Assembly (NCBI RefSeq): GCF_002487355.1 | Contig: NZ_NTMG01000040.1 | Location: 1 to 64,000, forward strand | Length of the DNA: 64,000 bases | Source of the DNA: Candidatus Methanoperedens sp. BLZ2 | Lineage (GTDB): Archaea > Halobacteriota > Methanosarcinia > Methanosarcinales > Methanoperedenaceae | Direction: 5' to 3' | Shown here: piece by piece, positions 26,177 to 34,414 of the stretch | How the letters are laid out: each line of letters begins with the position of its first letter | Position numbering within the stretch: the first letter of the stretch is position 1 | The notes under the pieces: generated by a model | What the model was told of the DNA's origin: nothing | What the model saw: only the letters and a program-made list of their open reading frames with translations | Database searches by the model: none | Position numbers and translations under genes: made by a program

Positions 26177-27145
26177 ATGAATACATCAACAATCGATCCA
26201 GTAATCGAAGATATCTATAGCCGCTTCAAAACGGCCGGTATAGAAATTGACCGCAATAAGATCAGGAGCAATCTTGACCGCCTTTTGGGGTACAAGGTTC
26301 CCCTGAATGAGGCATCAAGAACGGTAGTAACGATGCTCAGAAAAGAGTATAATGTCCCGTTCGATGCCTTCAAGCCTGGAAGTGCAGGATTTGTCCCAAT
26401 AGCCTCTTTAAAAGAGGACAATAAGTGGGTAACTATAAGAGGTAAGGTACTCCAGCTGTGGGAACCGAAGAGTGATTCCATAAGCCAGACTGGTCTCATC
26501 GGTGATGACTCCGGGGTGCTAAGGCTCACAATCTTCGCCAAGAGCGCGGAGAAGCTGGATGTGATACTGGAAGAGGGGGAGTCATATGAGCTCAGGAATG
26601 TAGTTTCATCAATATGGCAGGGTCAGATCTCCGTGAAAGCGAATTCGAACTCTGAAATAATCATGCTTGATACAGATATCGAGGTAAAGAGACAATCGGT
26701 TACAGTCACAGGAATTATAACTGAGGTATCAGCGGGTTCAGGTCTTATTAAGAGATGCTCCGAGTGCAAGCGCAAGCTCACAAAAGGAAACTGTGCAGAA
26801 CATGGCAGAGTAGAAGGGGTATATGACCTTCGACTGAAAGCTGTTCTCCAGGATTCAAGACAAGCCAATCCTCCTCAAACCATTGACCTGATAATGAACG
26901 CAGCTATCGTAGAGAAGCTCACTGGAATAAGTCTGCCCAGAGCGATAGAGCTCGCAACCGAAGCTCTGGATACAGCCGTAGTATCTGATATGATCGCTGA
27001 AAATGTGATCTTCCGGTATTACAGAATATCAGGAACGCAGCTTTCGAGCAATTTCCTTGTGGATGAGATAGTGCCTGTGGTTGGTATTACACGGCAGATG
27101 GCGACAGATGCAAAGAATCTCGTTTCAAGCATAGAGGTGAGTTAA
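26177..27145 (+). CDS. Archaeal RPA-type single-stranded DNA-binding protein
   Basis: A 322-aa protein of the archaeal replication protein A family. One clear OB fold covers about residues 75-165 (WVTIRGKVLQLWEP, TGLIGDDSGVLRLTIF). A zinc-finger region, CSEC and then CAEHG, lies at about 195-212 and is followed by a second OB-like part. The N-terminal 70 residues are helical. The ATG follows GAGGTTTAG, and the next gene starts directly after its TAA. It should coat single-stranded DNA in replication and repair. Together with the adjacent RPA-associated gene it may be the chromosomal pair or a mobile-element copy; the surroundings favour the latter. Confidence 0.85.
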   Translation: MNTSTIDPVIEDIYSRFKTAGIEIDRNKIRSNLDRLLGYKVPLNEASRTVVTMLRKEYNVPFDAFKPGSAGFVPIASLKEDNKWVTIRGKVLQLWEPKSDSISQTGLIGDDSGVLRLTIFAKSAEKLDVILEEGESYELRNVVSSIWQGQISVKANSNSEIIMLDTDIEVKRQSVTVTGIITEVSAGSGLIKRCSECKRKLTKGNCAEHGRVEGVYDLRLKAVLQDSRQANPPQTIDLIMNAAIVEKLTGISLPRAIELATEALDTAVVSDMIAENVIFRYYRISGTQLSSNFLVDEIVPVVGITRQMATDAKNLVSSIEVS

Positions 27146-28249
27146 ATGGAGAATTTTAAGAGACTTCCAGCAATCAGGATGCTGGCATCAGAGCTCATCG
27201 GTACAGTGGTAGAACTTCAAAGCGGGCAGAAGGACTCGTATCAACCAACTATATACCTCTCTCCAACGGGAGCAGAAGTCAACAGGGTCCTGATCGCAGG
27301 AACCGCAGTTGAAAAAGAGGATGTGGGTTCAGACAACTCCTTCTGGAGAGTCAGGGTAGCAGACCCAACCGGCGCAATATTCGTATATGCAGGCCAGTAT
27401 CAACCGGAAGCAATGAAGGCTATCCAGAAGCTTGAAGCCCCTTCCTTCGTGATTGTTTCAGGAAAACTCTCTCATTATACGCCTGAGCAGGGCGGAGAGA
27501 CAATAGTATCAATCAGAGCAGAGTCCATAGCGTCAGTATCTCTGGAGCTACGGGACCATGCCCTTGCAGATATATCAGTCCACACGATCAAACGCATAAT
27601 GGATGCTAAGACCAACAAGAATGTCCAATGTTACTACGGTAACTATGACTTCGGTTCACTGGCAAAGAGCATATCGGTTCTTCTTGATCAGATTGTTGAA
27701 GACTCGGAACAGGCTGGTGCAGTTCCCCCGGCCTCTGTTACTGCTCTGGAAGTAAAACCTGCAGAGACTCCAAAACCTCCAGAGGTTAAGCTTCCGGAAG
27801 CTCCGGTAACGAAGCCGCCAGAGTCGCCGAAACAGGAAGCGGTTTCACCCCCTCAACCTCCAGTAAAAGAGCCAGAGAAACCCGTTCAGGATGCGGGAAA
27901 AGGTGCTCCCGGAGAGAAGACTAAGAAGTCTCGCAAGAAAGAGACTGCAAAGGGCCCGGCTGAGCAACAGAAAGAAGCTCCAGGCGCATCAAAGCCGGAA
28001 ATGAAGCCTGAGCCGCCCAAGGAAGCCCCGAAGCCGGGTGCCACGCCGAATGTCCTGGATGACGCTGAGAAAATGGTTCTTGACATCCTCAAGACCCATA
28101 AACCACAGGGAACTCTCGCGAAGGATACCATAGCAAATGTCCTGAGAGCCCTGGGATACGCGATGCTGAACGTTGATGGCATCCTCGCGAAGCTCAAGTC
28201 GGCCGGTGAGATAATAGAACCAAAGGATGGTTTCTACCGAGCAGTGTGA
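27146..28249 (+). CDS. RPA-associated OB-fold protein (COG3390-like) with extended linker
   Basis: A 367-aa protein. The N-terminal OB fold (about 1-150) contains VNRVLIAGTAVEKEDVG and WRVRVADPTGAIFVYAGQY. Residues about 195-300 are a Pro/Glu/Lys-rich disordered linker. The C-terminal 65 residues form a winged helix (MVLDILKTHKPQGTLAKDTI). This OB-linker-winged-helix layout parallels eukaryotic RPA32. The ATG at 27146 abuts the stop of the RPA gene, so they are one operon and likely form one complex on single-stranded DNA. The linker is longer than I expect for the family. Confidence 0.8.
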   Translation: MENFKRLPAIRMLASELIGTVVELQSGQKDSYQPTIYLSPTGAEVNRVLIAGTAVEKEDVGSDNSFWRVRVADPTGAIFVYAGQYQPEAMKAIQKLEAPSFVIVSGKLSHYTPEQGGETIVSIRAESIASVSLELRDHALADISVHTIKRIMDAKTNKNVQCYYGNYDFGSLAKSISVLLDQIVEDSEQAGAVPPASVTALEVKPAETPKPPEVKLPEAPVTKPPESPKQEAVSPPQPPVKEPEKPVQDAGKGAPGEKTKKSRKKETAKGPAEQQKEAPGASKPEMKPEPPKEAPKPGATPNVLDDAEKMVLDILKTHKPQGTLAKDTIANVLRALGYAMLNVDGILAKLKSAGEIIEPKDGFYRAV

Positions 28250-28391
28250 AAATATGGGCTATAGTTTCCTGTTCCAGACGCGTCAGGCATAGTGTCGCTC
28301 ACGGTAGGCTCGTACGATTTTAAGCTCCTGGGTACAGTCCTCTATACCTGCTCGTAACACGCCTCCGACTCTGCACACGATTACCCTCCGT

Positions 28392-28441
28392 CTGAGGGGT
28401 GAAGGTTTCCACGAACTGCATGGAAACCATCACTCCCTCAG
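28392..28441 (+). promoter_or_regulatory. Structured leader element 2 with CGAACTGCA loop
   Basis: An almost unbroken 50-base hairpin. CTGAGGG (28392) pairs with CCCTCAG (28435), GTGA (28399) with TCAC (28430), then an A.A mismatch, then GGTTTCCA (28404) with TGGAAACC (28421). The loop is CGAACTGCA (28412-28420). Downstream, GCAGTAGTTCG (28472-28482) nearly complements the loop and lies just ahead of the AGGAGG SD of the next gene, so a loop-SD interaction is conceivable. The gap 28250-28501 holds no gene. Confidence 0.6.
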
Positions 28442-28501
28442 CCGGTATCCACAAGAAACGTGCAGATTCGAGCAGTAGTTCGATTGCTGCAGGAGGTTAT
28501 T

Positions 28502-28795
28502 ATGAATAAAATGCGGTTTGATGTTAAATGTGTTCGGGATTGCTTAGTGACCAATGGTGCTGTTTTTACGGTTAGATCATGGGAAGGTTATTCGGTTCTC
28601 TCGAAGGTTGAGGTTGATAAGGTTGGATTATGCACGAAGAAGAGGGTTATGCGCGTCACTCGTAAAGAGGATCTCACTCAGTATATCTCGCTAAGTGGAT
28701 TTACCTCTCTCGATGATTGGTGGGCGAAGATTGTCAGTTTCGGTGCTTGCGGTGGATGGTTATTCGAGGTCAGGGTTATTCCTGGCCGGGTTTAG
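28502..28795 (+). CDS. ASCH/PUA-like small protein
   Basis: A 97-aa protein starting at ATG 28502 with a strong AGGAGG SD. The pattern GAVFTVRSWEGY, VEVDKVGLC, and LTQYISLSGFTSLDDWWAKI resembles the ASCH fold, an RNA-binding PUA relative. The YxxLSGFxSxxxWW ending is the feature I rely on most. ASCH proteins act on RNA or modified nucleosides. It is followed after 8 bases by the SLOG gene on the same strand. An earlier ATG at 28460 would include the SD and is rejected. Confidence 0.5.
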   Translation: MNKMRFDVKCVRDCLVTNGAVFTVRSWEGYSVLSKVEVDKVGLCTKKRVMRVTRKEDLTQYISLSGFTSLDDWWAKIVSFGACGGWLFEVRVIPGRV

Positions 28796-28803
28796 GTATT
28801 ACC

Positions 28804-29238
28804 ATGGATAGAATTGCTTTTACTGGCCATCGCCATCTACGGTCATCTGAGGTTGTCCCGGCTCTGGCTGCGATCCATGCGAAATATCCTGATGCGATAT
28901 GGATTACCGGCGGTGCTATCGGACTTGATTCACTGGCTGCAGAATATGCCCGCACTCATGGTATTACCCTGTGGTTGATTCTTCCTTTCCCACAGAAGGT
29001 TATGACTGCCAAGTGGAATAAGGCTCAAGTTGACATGCTACGGTCACACATCGCATATTGTTCAAAGCTGTCGGTTCTGGCTCCGGTCTATAAGGCATCG
29101 GTTTACCAGGACAGGAATGTGCGTATGGTTGACTTATCTTCACTTCTATGCGCGTTCTTCGATGGCTCACCCGGCGGGACTGCCAATTGTGTGCATTATG
29201 CCAGGTCAATCGGCCATCCTATTCAGATGTGCCTTTAA
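28804..29238 (+). CDS. SLOG-fold (YpsA/DprA-like) nucleotide-binding protein
   Basis: A 144-aa Rossmann-like protein. The N-terminal TGHRHL (residues 6-11), WITGGAIGLDSLAAEYA (about 37-53), LPFPQK, and QDRNVRMVD with FFDGSPGGTANCVHYA match the YpsA/DUF1273 branch of the SLOG superfamily. SLOG domains bind nucleotides or nucleotide-derived signals, and some bind DNA (DprA). It is the second gene of a pair with the ASCH-like protein. The start was chosen at MDRIAFTGHR; a longer frame from 28717 overlaps the ASCH gene and is unlikely. The role is unknown; a sensor of a modified nucleotide fits both genes. Confidence 0.75.
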   Translation: MDRIAFTGHRHLRSSEVVPALAAIHAKYPDAIWITGGAIGLDSLAAEYARTHGITLWLILPFPQKVMTAKWNKAQVDMLRSHIAYCSKLSVLAPVYKASVYQDRNVRMVDLSSLLCAFFDGSPGGTANCVHYARSIGHPIQMCL

Positions 29239-29616
29239 TTTTTCATGATTCGAGAGGCATATCCATTAAAACAAGGATGTGTAAAGTCTGGGGTTTATCA
29301 AAATAAATCGGAAAGGCTATTTAATATATCCGTTACCTTTCTATTAATCTCTCCATTGGCTTTAGAAGGACCAAGTGCCTGACTCGAATAGACATTCACG
29401 AAAGTAGGACCTTGTATTTTCAGAAAAAAAACACTTCCTGCAAATCGTTCTTTCACGGCGCCTTCACTGGTCGTCCAGACGGTGTGATCACTCCCCTACC
29501 GGCTATACCCATTGCGAGTCCACTTCATGCAGGAGAAATCAAGCAATTGTCCATTGGTGCGTGTGGATATAGCTGCGGCAGCGGGGCTCGGTCAAAATTA
29601 GGCGCGTGCCACCCAC

Positions 29617-29667
29617 ATTGCAACCGTCAAAATTCGCGAACTGCGCGAATACGTCTTTTGTTGCAAT
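29617..29667 (+). promoter_or_regulatory. Structured element 3 with CGAACTGCG loop
   Basis: An outer helix ATTGCAAC/GTTGCAAT encloses CGT/ACG and then ATTCG/CGAAT around the loop CGAACTGCG (29637-29645). CAGTTCG at 29817-29823 is fully complementary to seven loop bases, so a pseudoknot or kissing contact is possible. It is part of the larger structured region. Confidence 0.55.
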
Positions 29668-29988
29668 ACGCATCCTACCCAATTCCCTGAAGGGAATGGC
29701 CGGCTGCCGAGAATAGCAAAGGCTGGGTACCCTACCCCAGCCTTCGCATGCTTGAGCGGTCAGCCGGACGCGCCAAATTTCGACATACCGCCCCTACACC
29801 CCTCGCAATCGCTGTCCAGTTCGCTGTTGCGAACACGAGGACAAATTGCGACCAAAGGGCTATCCACCCTTTGGAAACCGGACTGCTACGACGGGAAAAC
29901 CGACGCGCAAGATAAAGGTGGCGGCATCTCAGGATAATCGCTTTCGGTAGCCGAGCGCGCAAGCGCGCTGGGTACGACGAAGAATTAC

Positions 29989-30079
29989 GTAAGAAGTGGT
30001 GGGCGTCTGGCAAGATGAAGGATTGCCCCGAACTGCAGGGCAACCATCATCATGCCCACCGCCATTGATTCTTTCTTAC
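29989..30079 (+). promoter_or_regulatory. Structured element 4 with CGAACTGCA loop
   Basis: Stacked helices: GTAAGAA (29989) with TTCTTAC (30073); GTGGTGGGC (29996) with GCCCACCGC (30054); GATGA (30014) with TCATC (30047); an A.A mismatch; GG/CC; then TTGCCC (30023) with GGGCAA (30038) around the loop CGAACTGCA (30029-30037). The inner half shares TGAAGG, the loop and CCATCA with element 2, while every other helix differs in sequence but keeps its pairing. It lies 150 bases ahead of the ATG at 30230. Confidence 0.6.
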
Positions 30080-30229
30080 TCATTCTATTACAGGGCTACC
30101 GAAACCGTTATCCATCGACGCATCGCACGGCTCGCCACCATTATCAGCGAGTCGGTTTTCAATCCCATGGCGCAGACGACCGTGAGTCACTCATGGACGC
30201 ACTGTGACCAAGATTTTTTGGAGGTAAAT

Positions 30230-31708
30230 ATGAACAATATAGAACTTGAAGTGCCAAGAGACATGATCGGTGAACCGATATCGGATAAATCGTTTAACGA
30301 AGTTGCAGTTCTGGATACTATACATGAAGACCTGAAACTTGCATGGACTGTTTCTCCTGAATATGCGGTTGTTAAAGGTACTTCGCTGCTGATTAAGGAT
30401 GTACTGCAAACTGATAATGAATATGGCGTTACTGTCCAGACACGAGTAAAGATGACTGAAAAGTCGTCTCTTCCAATCCTGAAAACTATAAAGGCACCGA
30501 TATGTGATGAATGTCCTCATAAAGAGGAATGCACATTCATGTGTGAAAACAGGATAGACCAGCTGTTAAAAGAGGAAGCGGAGTCTAATAGGCTCCATTC
30601 TTCTCCAAAGCTGATAAACCAGGATAAGTATGTTGGAATAGAGAGGTCACACTGGACCCCAAAAGAACCAATGCCACTTAGCGGATGGGCGGAGACCATA
30701 TCAGGTAAGTTCTCACCAGCCAAGCCAAAACGCGCTATTGAGGTCATTTCTCTGGAACGCAGAGATTTCAAAGATATGACAATATACCCGAAAGGGTTCC
30801 CTGTTCCACTCATTTGCACTGAATCTTGCGATAAGGTTGATATCTGCAAACTGAGAGGCACAGGATTCGATGACCTGTGCAAGCATCACAACAAACTCGG
30901 AGAACTCGTTCATGAGGTACATCTCAGGTATCCTAAGACAACTATTAAAATAGATCCCTGGGTAAAGTCTCCATCGCCATCGAGGATGCGAGATAACTCC
31001 AAGTACCTCGGTTGTTACGATCCTGAAAACGTTATGGAGGCAATCGCAGAAAAGATACGCGTGACTCCTTGGGAATATCGCGCTTACATGGAAGACAGGT
31101 ACACCCATCGTAGAATCTACGTAGGTGACGATAATATGGTTCGAGAGTCTGAACTCAGTAAATCCATGGGAGAAGAGGATAATACGTTTGCTGCTTACTC
31201 TTCGCAGCAATTCCTGGATACATGGGATGACCCGGAAGAAGGTTCAGAGCTTGAATATACGATGGACACTGGCATGGCCTCTCGAAGCAAATCCCAGGCA
31301 GGATATGTACCCTCATTCTTATACAGGACTGTGTACCGTGACCGTAAGATACTACTCGGCTTCGAGTCCAGGAGGATTGAAAAGACCTACGTTGAAACCA
31401 AGCGCGAATGGGTTCATGACGCTTCAAGCGGCAACTGGTCTTACAGGGAAATTCCGGTTATACAGACTACGAGTTACCGCGATGATGTCCCAATATACAA
31501 GTGGATATCGCTCCCAACCTTAAGACCGATTGGCTGCTATCTGAAACCCGGGAAGGTCGTTGGCTCAAGTACGGTTGTTACTCGCAAGGAACGCAAGTTC
31601 GGTCATGATATGCGTGAGGTTGAGCGCCAAGCTTGCCGGCATGAGAGGATACTCATAGCCCAGGATGAGATTGATGCTCACAAACAGGTAGTTATGGCTA
31701 CCAGTTAA
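30230..31708 (+). CDS. Large Cys-rich protein of unknown function
   Basis: A 492-aa soluble protein with ATG at 30230 behind TTGGAGGT. Two four-cysteine clusters stand out: C92, C95, C101, C105 (CDECPHKEECTFMC) and C196, C200, C206, C217. Each could bind zinc or an iron-sulfur cluster. The C-terminal half is basic and aromatic-rich (KYLGCYDPENVMEAI, TPWEYRAYMEDRY) without a known motif. A longer open frame from 29996 runs back through structured element 4 and is rejected. It ends the RPA/ASCH/SLOG series and is preceded by the structured RNA region. I do not recognise the family; a replication or modification enzyme of a mobile element is possible. Confidence 0.6.
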   Translation: MNNIELEVPRDMIGEPISDKSFNEVAVLDTIHEDLKLAWTVSPEYAVVKGTSLLIKDVLQTDNEYGVTVQTRVKMTEKSSLPILKTIKAPICDECPHKEECTFMCENRIDQLLKEEAESNRLHSSPKLINQDKYVGIERSHWTPKEPMPLSGWAETISGKFSPAKPKRAIEVISLERRDFKDMTIYPKGFPVPLICTESCDKVDICKLRGTGFDDLCKHHNKLGELVHEVHLRYPKTTIKIDPWVKSPSPSRMRDNSKYLGCYDPENVMEAIAEKIRVTPWEYRAYMEDRYTHRRIYVGDDNMVRESELSKSMGEEDNTFAAYSSQQFLDTWDDPEEGSELEYTMDTGMASRSKSQAGYVPSFLYRTVYRDRKILLGFESRRIEKTYVETKREWVHDASSGNWSYREIPVIQTTSYRDDVPIYKWISLPTLRPIGCYLKPGKVVGSSTVVTRKERKFGHDMREVERQACRHERILIAQDEIDAHKQVVMATS

Positions 31709-31739
31709 TTTTTTTCTTTAAGAGTTAACTATTGAGACT

Positions 31740-31904
31740 ATGGATCGATTGGTTGAAGCCTTCGCTGGAGATACGGACTGTTATGGCTGCGGAGGTGCCC
31801 TGACTTCCCGGTTTTATCTCGAAAAACACTATTGCTGCTAGTGTCTGGCGGCTCGCGAGGGTCAGGTTATACAGTTAGGCAATCGCGGTGTGGTGTCTCT
31901 TTGA
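31740..31904 (+). pseudogene. Zinc-ribbon frame interrupted by TAG
   Basis: From ATG 31740 the frame gives MDRLVEAFAGDTDCYGCGG ... HYCC, then TAG (31839-31841), then CLAAREGQVIQLGNRGVVSL and TGA. Reading through the TAG restores a CxxC...CxxC zinc ribbon, because the second pair spans the stop. No SD is visible. It is most simply a nonsense-mutated gene. Readthrough or pyrrolysine insertion is possible in this group of archaea but is weakened by TAG serving as an ordinary stop elsewhere (8189-8191). Confidence 0.4.
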
Positions 31905-31966
31905 ACGCGTAGATCCTGCGCTTAAATCCCCGGGGTGTTCCACACCTGCAATAGTGCAACCATGAG

Positions 31967-32204
31967 TTCTTCCATTACCTTCTTTAGACGCATCCTCGAA
32001 ACAAGTACATTAGGACTAATCTTTTTTTAGGAATACAGTCAAAGGATAGCGAAAATTAGACCTCTTTGAATGATGAGTTTTACTATACTACAATTTAAAA
32101 GTTTTTATAGTTTTTAAAGCCTAGTATCTGCTTATTTTGGTCAATATGTCCCTAAAAAAAGGGTGAAATACTATATTTTTGTGATAAAAGTGTAGTATTT
32201 ATTC
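31967..32204 (+). repeat. Long inverted repeat, copy A
   Basis: About 238 bases that recur, reverse-complemented, at 56742-56990 with only a handful of substitutions. Copy A lacks an 11-base TTATCGATATA insert near its outer end. Its inner end is palindromic (AAATACTA...TAGTATTT around TTTTGTGATAAAA). No coding frame is evident. It lies just left of the insertion sequence. The rest of 31709-32245 holds only the TAG-interrupted zinc-ribbon frame. Confidence 0.9.
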
Positions 32205-32245
32205 TCAATGGTTTATCAGCTGGAAAAGCTCTGTTCAGTCCCTTA

Positions 32246-33538
32246 GGAATTACCGAAAAATAAATTAGCTAATCTTATCATGTAAGCCACCATATATGGT
32301 TGCATGGATACAAACAAGCAGTATACATGGTGGCTAAAAGCCCTCTCAGGAGCTGATGAAGTTCAAGCAAGACGTTTTGCAGGAGCTATAGCACTTGAAA
32401 TGGGTTGGGGCGGAATCTCAAGGGTGGAAGAGTTAACCGGAATGTCCCACTCAACCATCAGCAAAGGGATAGAAGAACTCAAAACCTCAGAGAAACTTGA
32501 ACAACCAGAAAGACTTCGAGTATCTGGCGGAGGAAGAAAAAAGATAGAAATAAAATATCCTGGAATAATTGAAGATCTTGAAAATATCATGGATGAAAAC
32601 ACTTCAGGAGATCCGATGAGTCTTCTAAAATGGTCAAATAAATCCACCTATAAAATCGCTGAAGAATTGGTAAAGCTAAACCATAAAATCGATCCAGATA
32701 CAGTAGGTCGTCTTTTAAAAGAAAATGATTACTCACTTCAAGCGAATAGGAAGAACATTGAAGGCTCTTCAGTACCAGAAAGAGACGCCCAGTTCAGATA
32801 TATAAACGAACGGGCTAAAGAATTTATAAATCAAGAGTATCCAGTTATATCAGTTGATGCAAAAAAGAAAGAAAATGTGGGAGAATTTAAAAATCCTGGT
32901 CAAATTTGGACAAAAAAAGGCAAAGCTAGAGAAGTAAATGTGTATGATTTTGCCTCACTTGGGATTGGAAGAGCGACACCTTATGGGATTTATGATCCCA
33001 AGAGAAATGAAGGAATGATAAATGTGGGGATGAGCTATGACACGTCTGAATTTGCTGTTGAAAGCATCAGGCAATGGTGGCTTCTTTTTGGAAGATACAA
33101 CTATCTGAATGCAAAAGGATTAATGATATGTTCAGATGGGGGAGGAAGTAATGGAAGTCGCAATAAAGGTTGGAAAATTCATTTACAGGAATTAGTTAAT
33201 CAGATTAAGATACCCATAACGGTCTGCCACTATCCTCCCGGAACAAGCAAGTGGAATAAGATTGAGCATTGCATGTTTTCATTTATTTCAAAGAATTGGA
33301 AGGGAACGCCACTTGTCAGTTTTGAAGCTATTATTAAACTCATAGGTGCCACTACAACAAAGAAAGGTCTTACTGTAGCAGCACGTTTAGATAAGAATGA
33401 ATATCTGAAAGGAATTAAATTTTCAGATGAAGATATGGCAAAATTGCATATGGAATCTCATGATTTACATCCAATATGGAATTATTCTATCTTGCCAAAA
33501 AGTGACTAATTTGGATAAGTTATTTTTCCGGTAGTCCC
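32246..33538 (+). mobile_element. ISAzo13-type insertion sequence, apparently complete
   Basis: A 1293-base element around one transposase gene. The left end GGAATTACCGAAAAATAA and the reverse complement of the right end, GGGACTACCGGAAAAATAA, match at 15 of 18 or so aligned positions, giving imperfect terminal inverted repeats. TTA flanks both ends as a possible 3-base target duplication (32243-32245 and 33539-33541). The length and single DDE transposase fit the ISAzo13 family. Confidence 0.8.
32304..33509 (+). CDS. ISAzo13-family transposase
   Basis: A 401-aa DDE transposase. The N-terminal HTH (GISRVEELTGMSHSTISKGI, about residues 35-55) is followed by the catalytic core: VISVDAKKKENVGEF (first Asp, about 190), MICSDGGGSNGSRNK (second Asp, about 274), and KWNKIEHCMFSFISKNW (Glu, about 316). 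The ISAzo13 signatures SDGGGSNGSR, PPGTSKWNKIEH and FSFIS are all present, so it looks intact and active. It occupies nearly the whole element between the terminal repeats. Confidence 0.95.
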   Translation: MDTNKQYTWWLKALSGADEVQARRFAGAIALEMGWGGISRVEELTGMSHSTISKGIEELKTSEKLEQPERLRVSGGGRKKIEIKYPGIIEDLENIMDENTSGDPMSLLKWSNKSTYKIAEELVKLNHKIDPDTVGRLLKENDYSLQANRKNIEGSSVPERDAQFRYINERAKEFINQEYPVISVDAKKKENVGEFKNPGQIWTKKGKAREVNVYDFASLGIGRATPYGIYDPKRNEGMINVGMSYDTSEFAVESIRQWWLLFGRYNYLNAKGLMICSDGGGSNGSRNKGWKIHLQELVNQIKIPITVCHYPPGTSKWNKIEHCMFSFISKNWKGTPLVSFEAIIKLIGATTTKKGLTVAARLDKNEYLKGIKFSDEDMAKLHMESHDLHPIWNYSILPKSD

Positions 33539-33540
33539 TT

Positions 33541-33571
33541 AGTTGTTTTTTTCTCTATTACTACTGGAAGG
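33541..33571 (+). repeat. Solo copy of a MITE terminal repeat
   Basis: AGTTGTTTTTTTCTCTATTA and the following CTACTGGAAGG match the terminal repeats of the MITE-like element at 38442-38652 with two or three differences. It directly abuts the right end of the ISAzo13 element, so the insertion sequence may have landed in an older copy of that element. Confidence 0.65.
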
Positions 33572-33572
33572 C

Positions 33573-34343
33573 CTACTCTAACGGCTTTTTCTTTAATCGC
33601 TCTAATAGCTTTTTTTGTTCCTTTTTTTCTTCTTCTATTTCATTCTTTGTATATGCAACTACTTCTATTCTTTTTCCTGTAGAAATCAAATGAATGTCTT
33701 CCTTTATTTTTTTGATTTCCTCAGCTATCATATAAAGGGGTGGATTTCCTGATTGAATCAAGCCTTCTAATTGAGAGAAATCGATTTTAAAAATATGGTC
33801 GTAAGATTTATTTGTTTTGTCTTGATAGATTACCTTAATTTCAAGACGCTTAGTAATCTTTTCTTCAAAATTTTCAACCATACTCGTTAGAAAGAAGATC
33901 AATTTTTGTTTTGGAGCAAAATAATCTAAGCCATTTTTTATATATCCGATATTGGATACAAACTTTCCTTTTTCGCATTCAAAGTCAGAAATGACTTCAA
34001 AACGGATATTACGGGCCGAACCTAATCCTACGTTTTCTATGACTATATCTATAAAATTAATCCACTCTTCACTTGGTTGAATGGTTATGCTTATTTCAGG
34101 CTCTGTTTGAGCTTGTCTCATTTTTGTAGTTTCTGAAACTAATATATAAGTTAAAAATGCATAAAAAATAGTTGCACTTGCCATTGCTGTATTCGAGTTC
34201 AAGAGTTCTAACAAAGTTGTTTTCACATGGTTAAAAGAGTCAAAAAAAATTATTGTAGCTACTATAAATCCACAAATCCAGCCTACTATTGCGCTCTTGT
34301 ATTTTGCGTGCATATAAATTAACCGCCAGATTTGGGAGGTCAT
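33573..34343 (-). CDS. Membrane-anchored protein with beta-sandwich domain, paralogue of the 55931 gene
   Basis: A protein of about 256 aa, or 288 aa from the TTG at 34439; neither start has a good SD. Two transmembrane segments lie near the N-terminus (AIVGWICGFIVATIIFF and TIFYAFLTYILVSE). They are followed by a beta-rich domain with DIVIENVGLGSARNIRFEV, and a Lys/Glu-rich C-terminal coiled coil. The gene at 55931 shares the two-TM plus (I)ENxGxGxAxxIxF layout. The soluble domain is probably cytosolic. The function is unknown; such proteins are common in accessory islands. Confidence 0.6.
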   Translation of the reverse strand: MTSQIWRLIYMHAKYKSAIVGWICGFIVATIIFFDSFNHVKTTLLELLNSNTAMASATIFYAFLTYILVSETTKMRQAQTEPEISITIQPSEEWINFIDIVIENVGLGSARNIRFEVISDFECEKGKFVSNIGYIKNGLDYFAPKQKLIFFLTSMVENFEEKITKRLEIKVIYQDKTNKSYDHIFKIDFSQLEGLIQSGNPPLYMIAEEIKKIKEDIHLISTGKRIEVVAYTKNEIEEEKKEQKKLLERLKKKPLE

Positions 34344-34414
34344 TCTGGCATTCCATCGCCTTTTGAGAGTTAAGACTTGGCTTGAAGATAGGGATTTTTG
34401 CCTATAAACCTTCC

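Larger units (their letters stand above)
29455..30085 (+). ncRNA. Candidate large structured non-coding RNA
   Basis: Some 630 bases without a gene, more GC-rich than the flanks and packed with nested helices. Examples: GCTATA (29502) with TATAGC (29568); ATTGCAAC (29617) with GTTGCAAT (29660); ATTCCC-TGAA-GGGAAT (29682-29697); CCGGCTGCCG (29700) with CGG-CAGCCGG (29757-29767) enclosing AAGGCTGGG/CCCAGCCTT (29719-29744); CCAAAGGG/CCCTTTGG (29852-29874); AGCGCGC/GCGCGCT (29954-29969); and the 29989-30079 domain. A U.G wobble (29997 with 30061) would be an A.C mismatch on the minus strand, favouring plus-strand RNA. The ends are approximate. It could instead be a long leader of the gene at 30230, or a DNA structure. 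Confidence 0.5.

Noticed and set aside
29239-30229. Group I or group II intron
   Set aside because: No GUGYG-type start, no domain V-like hairpin and no maturase; the helices do not match either fold.
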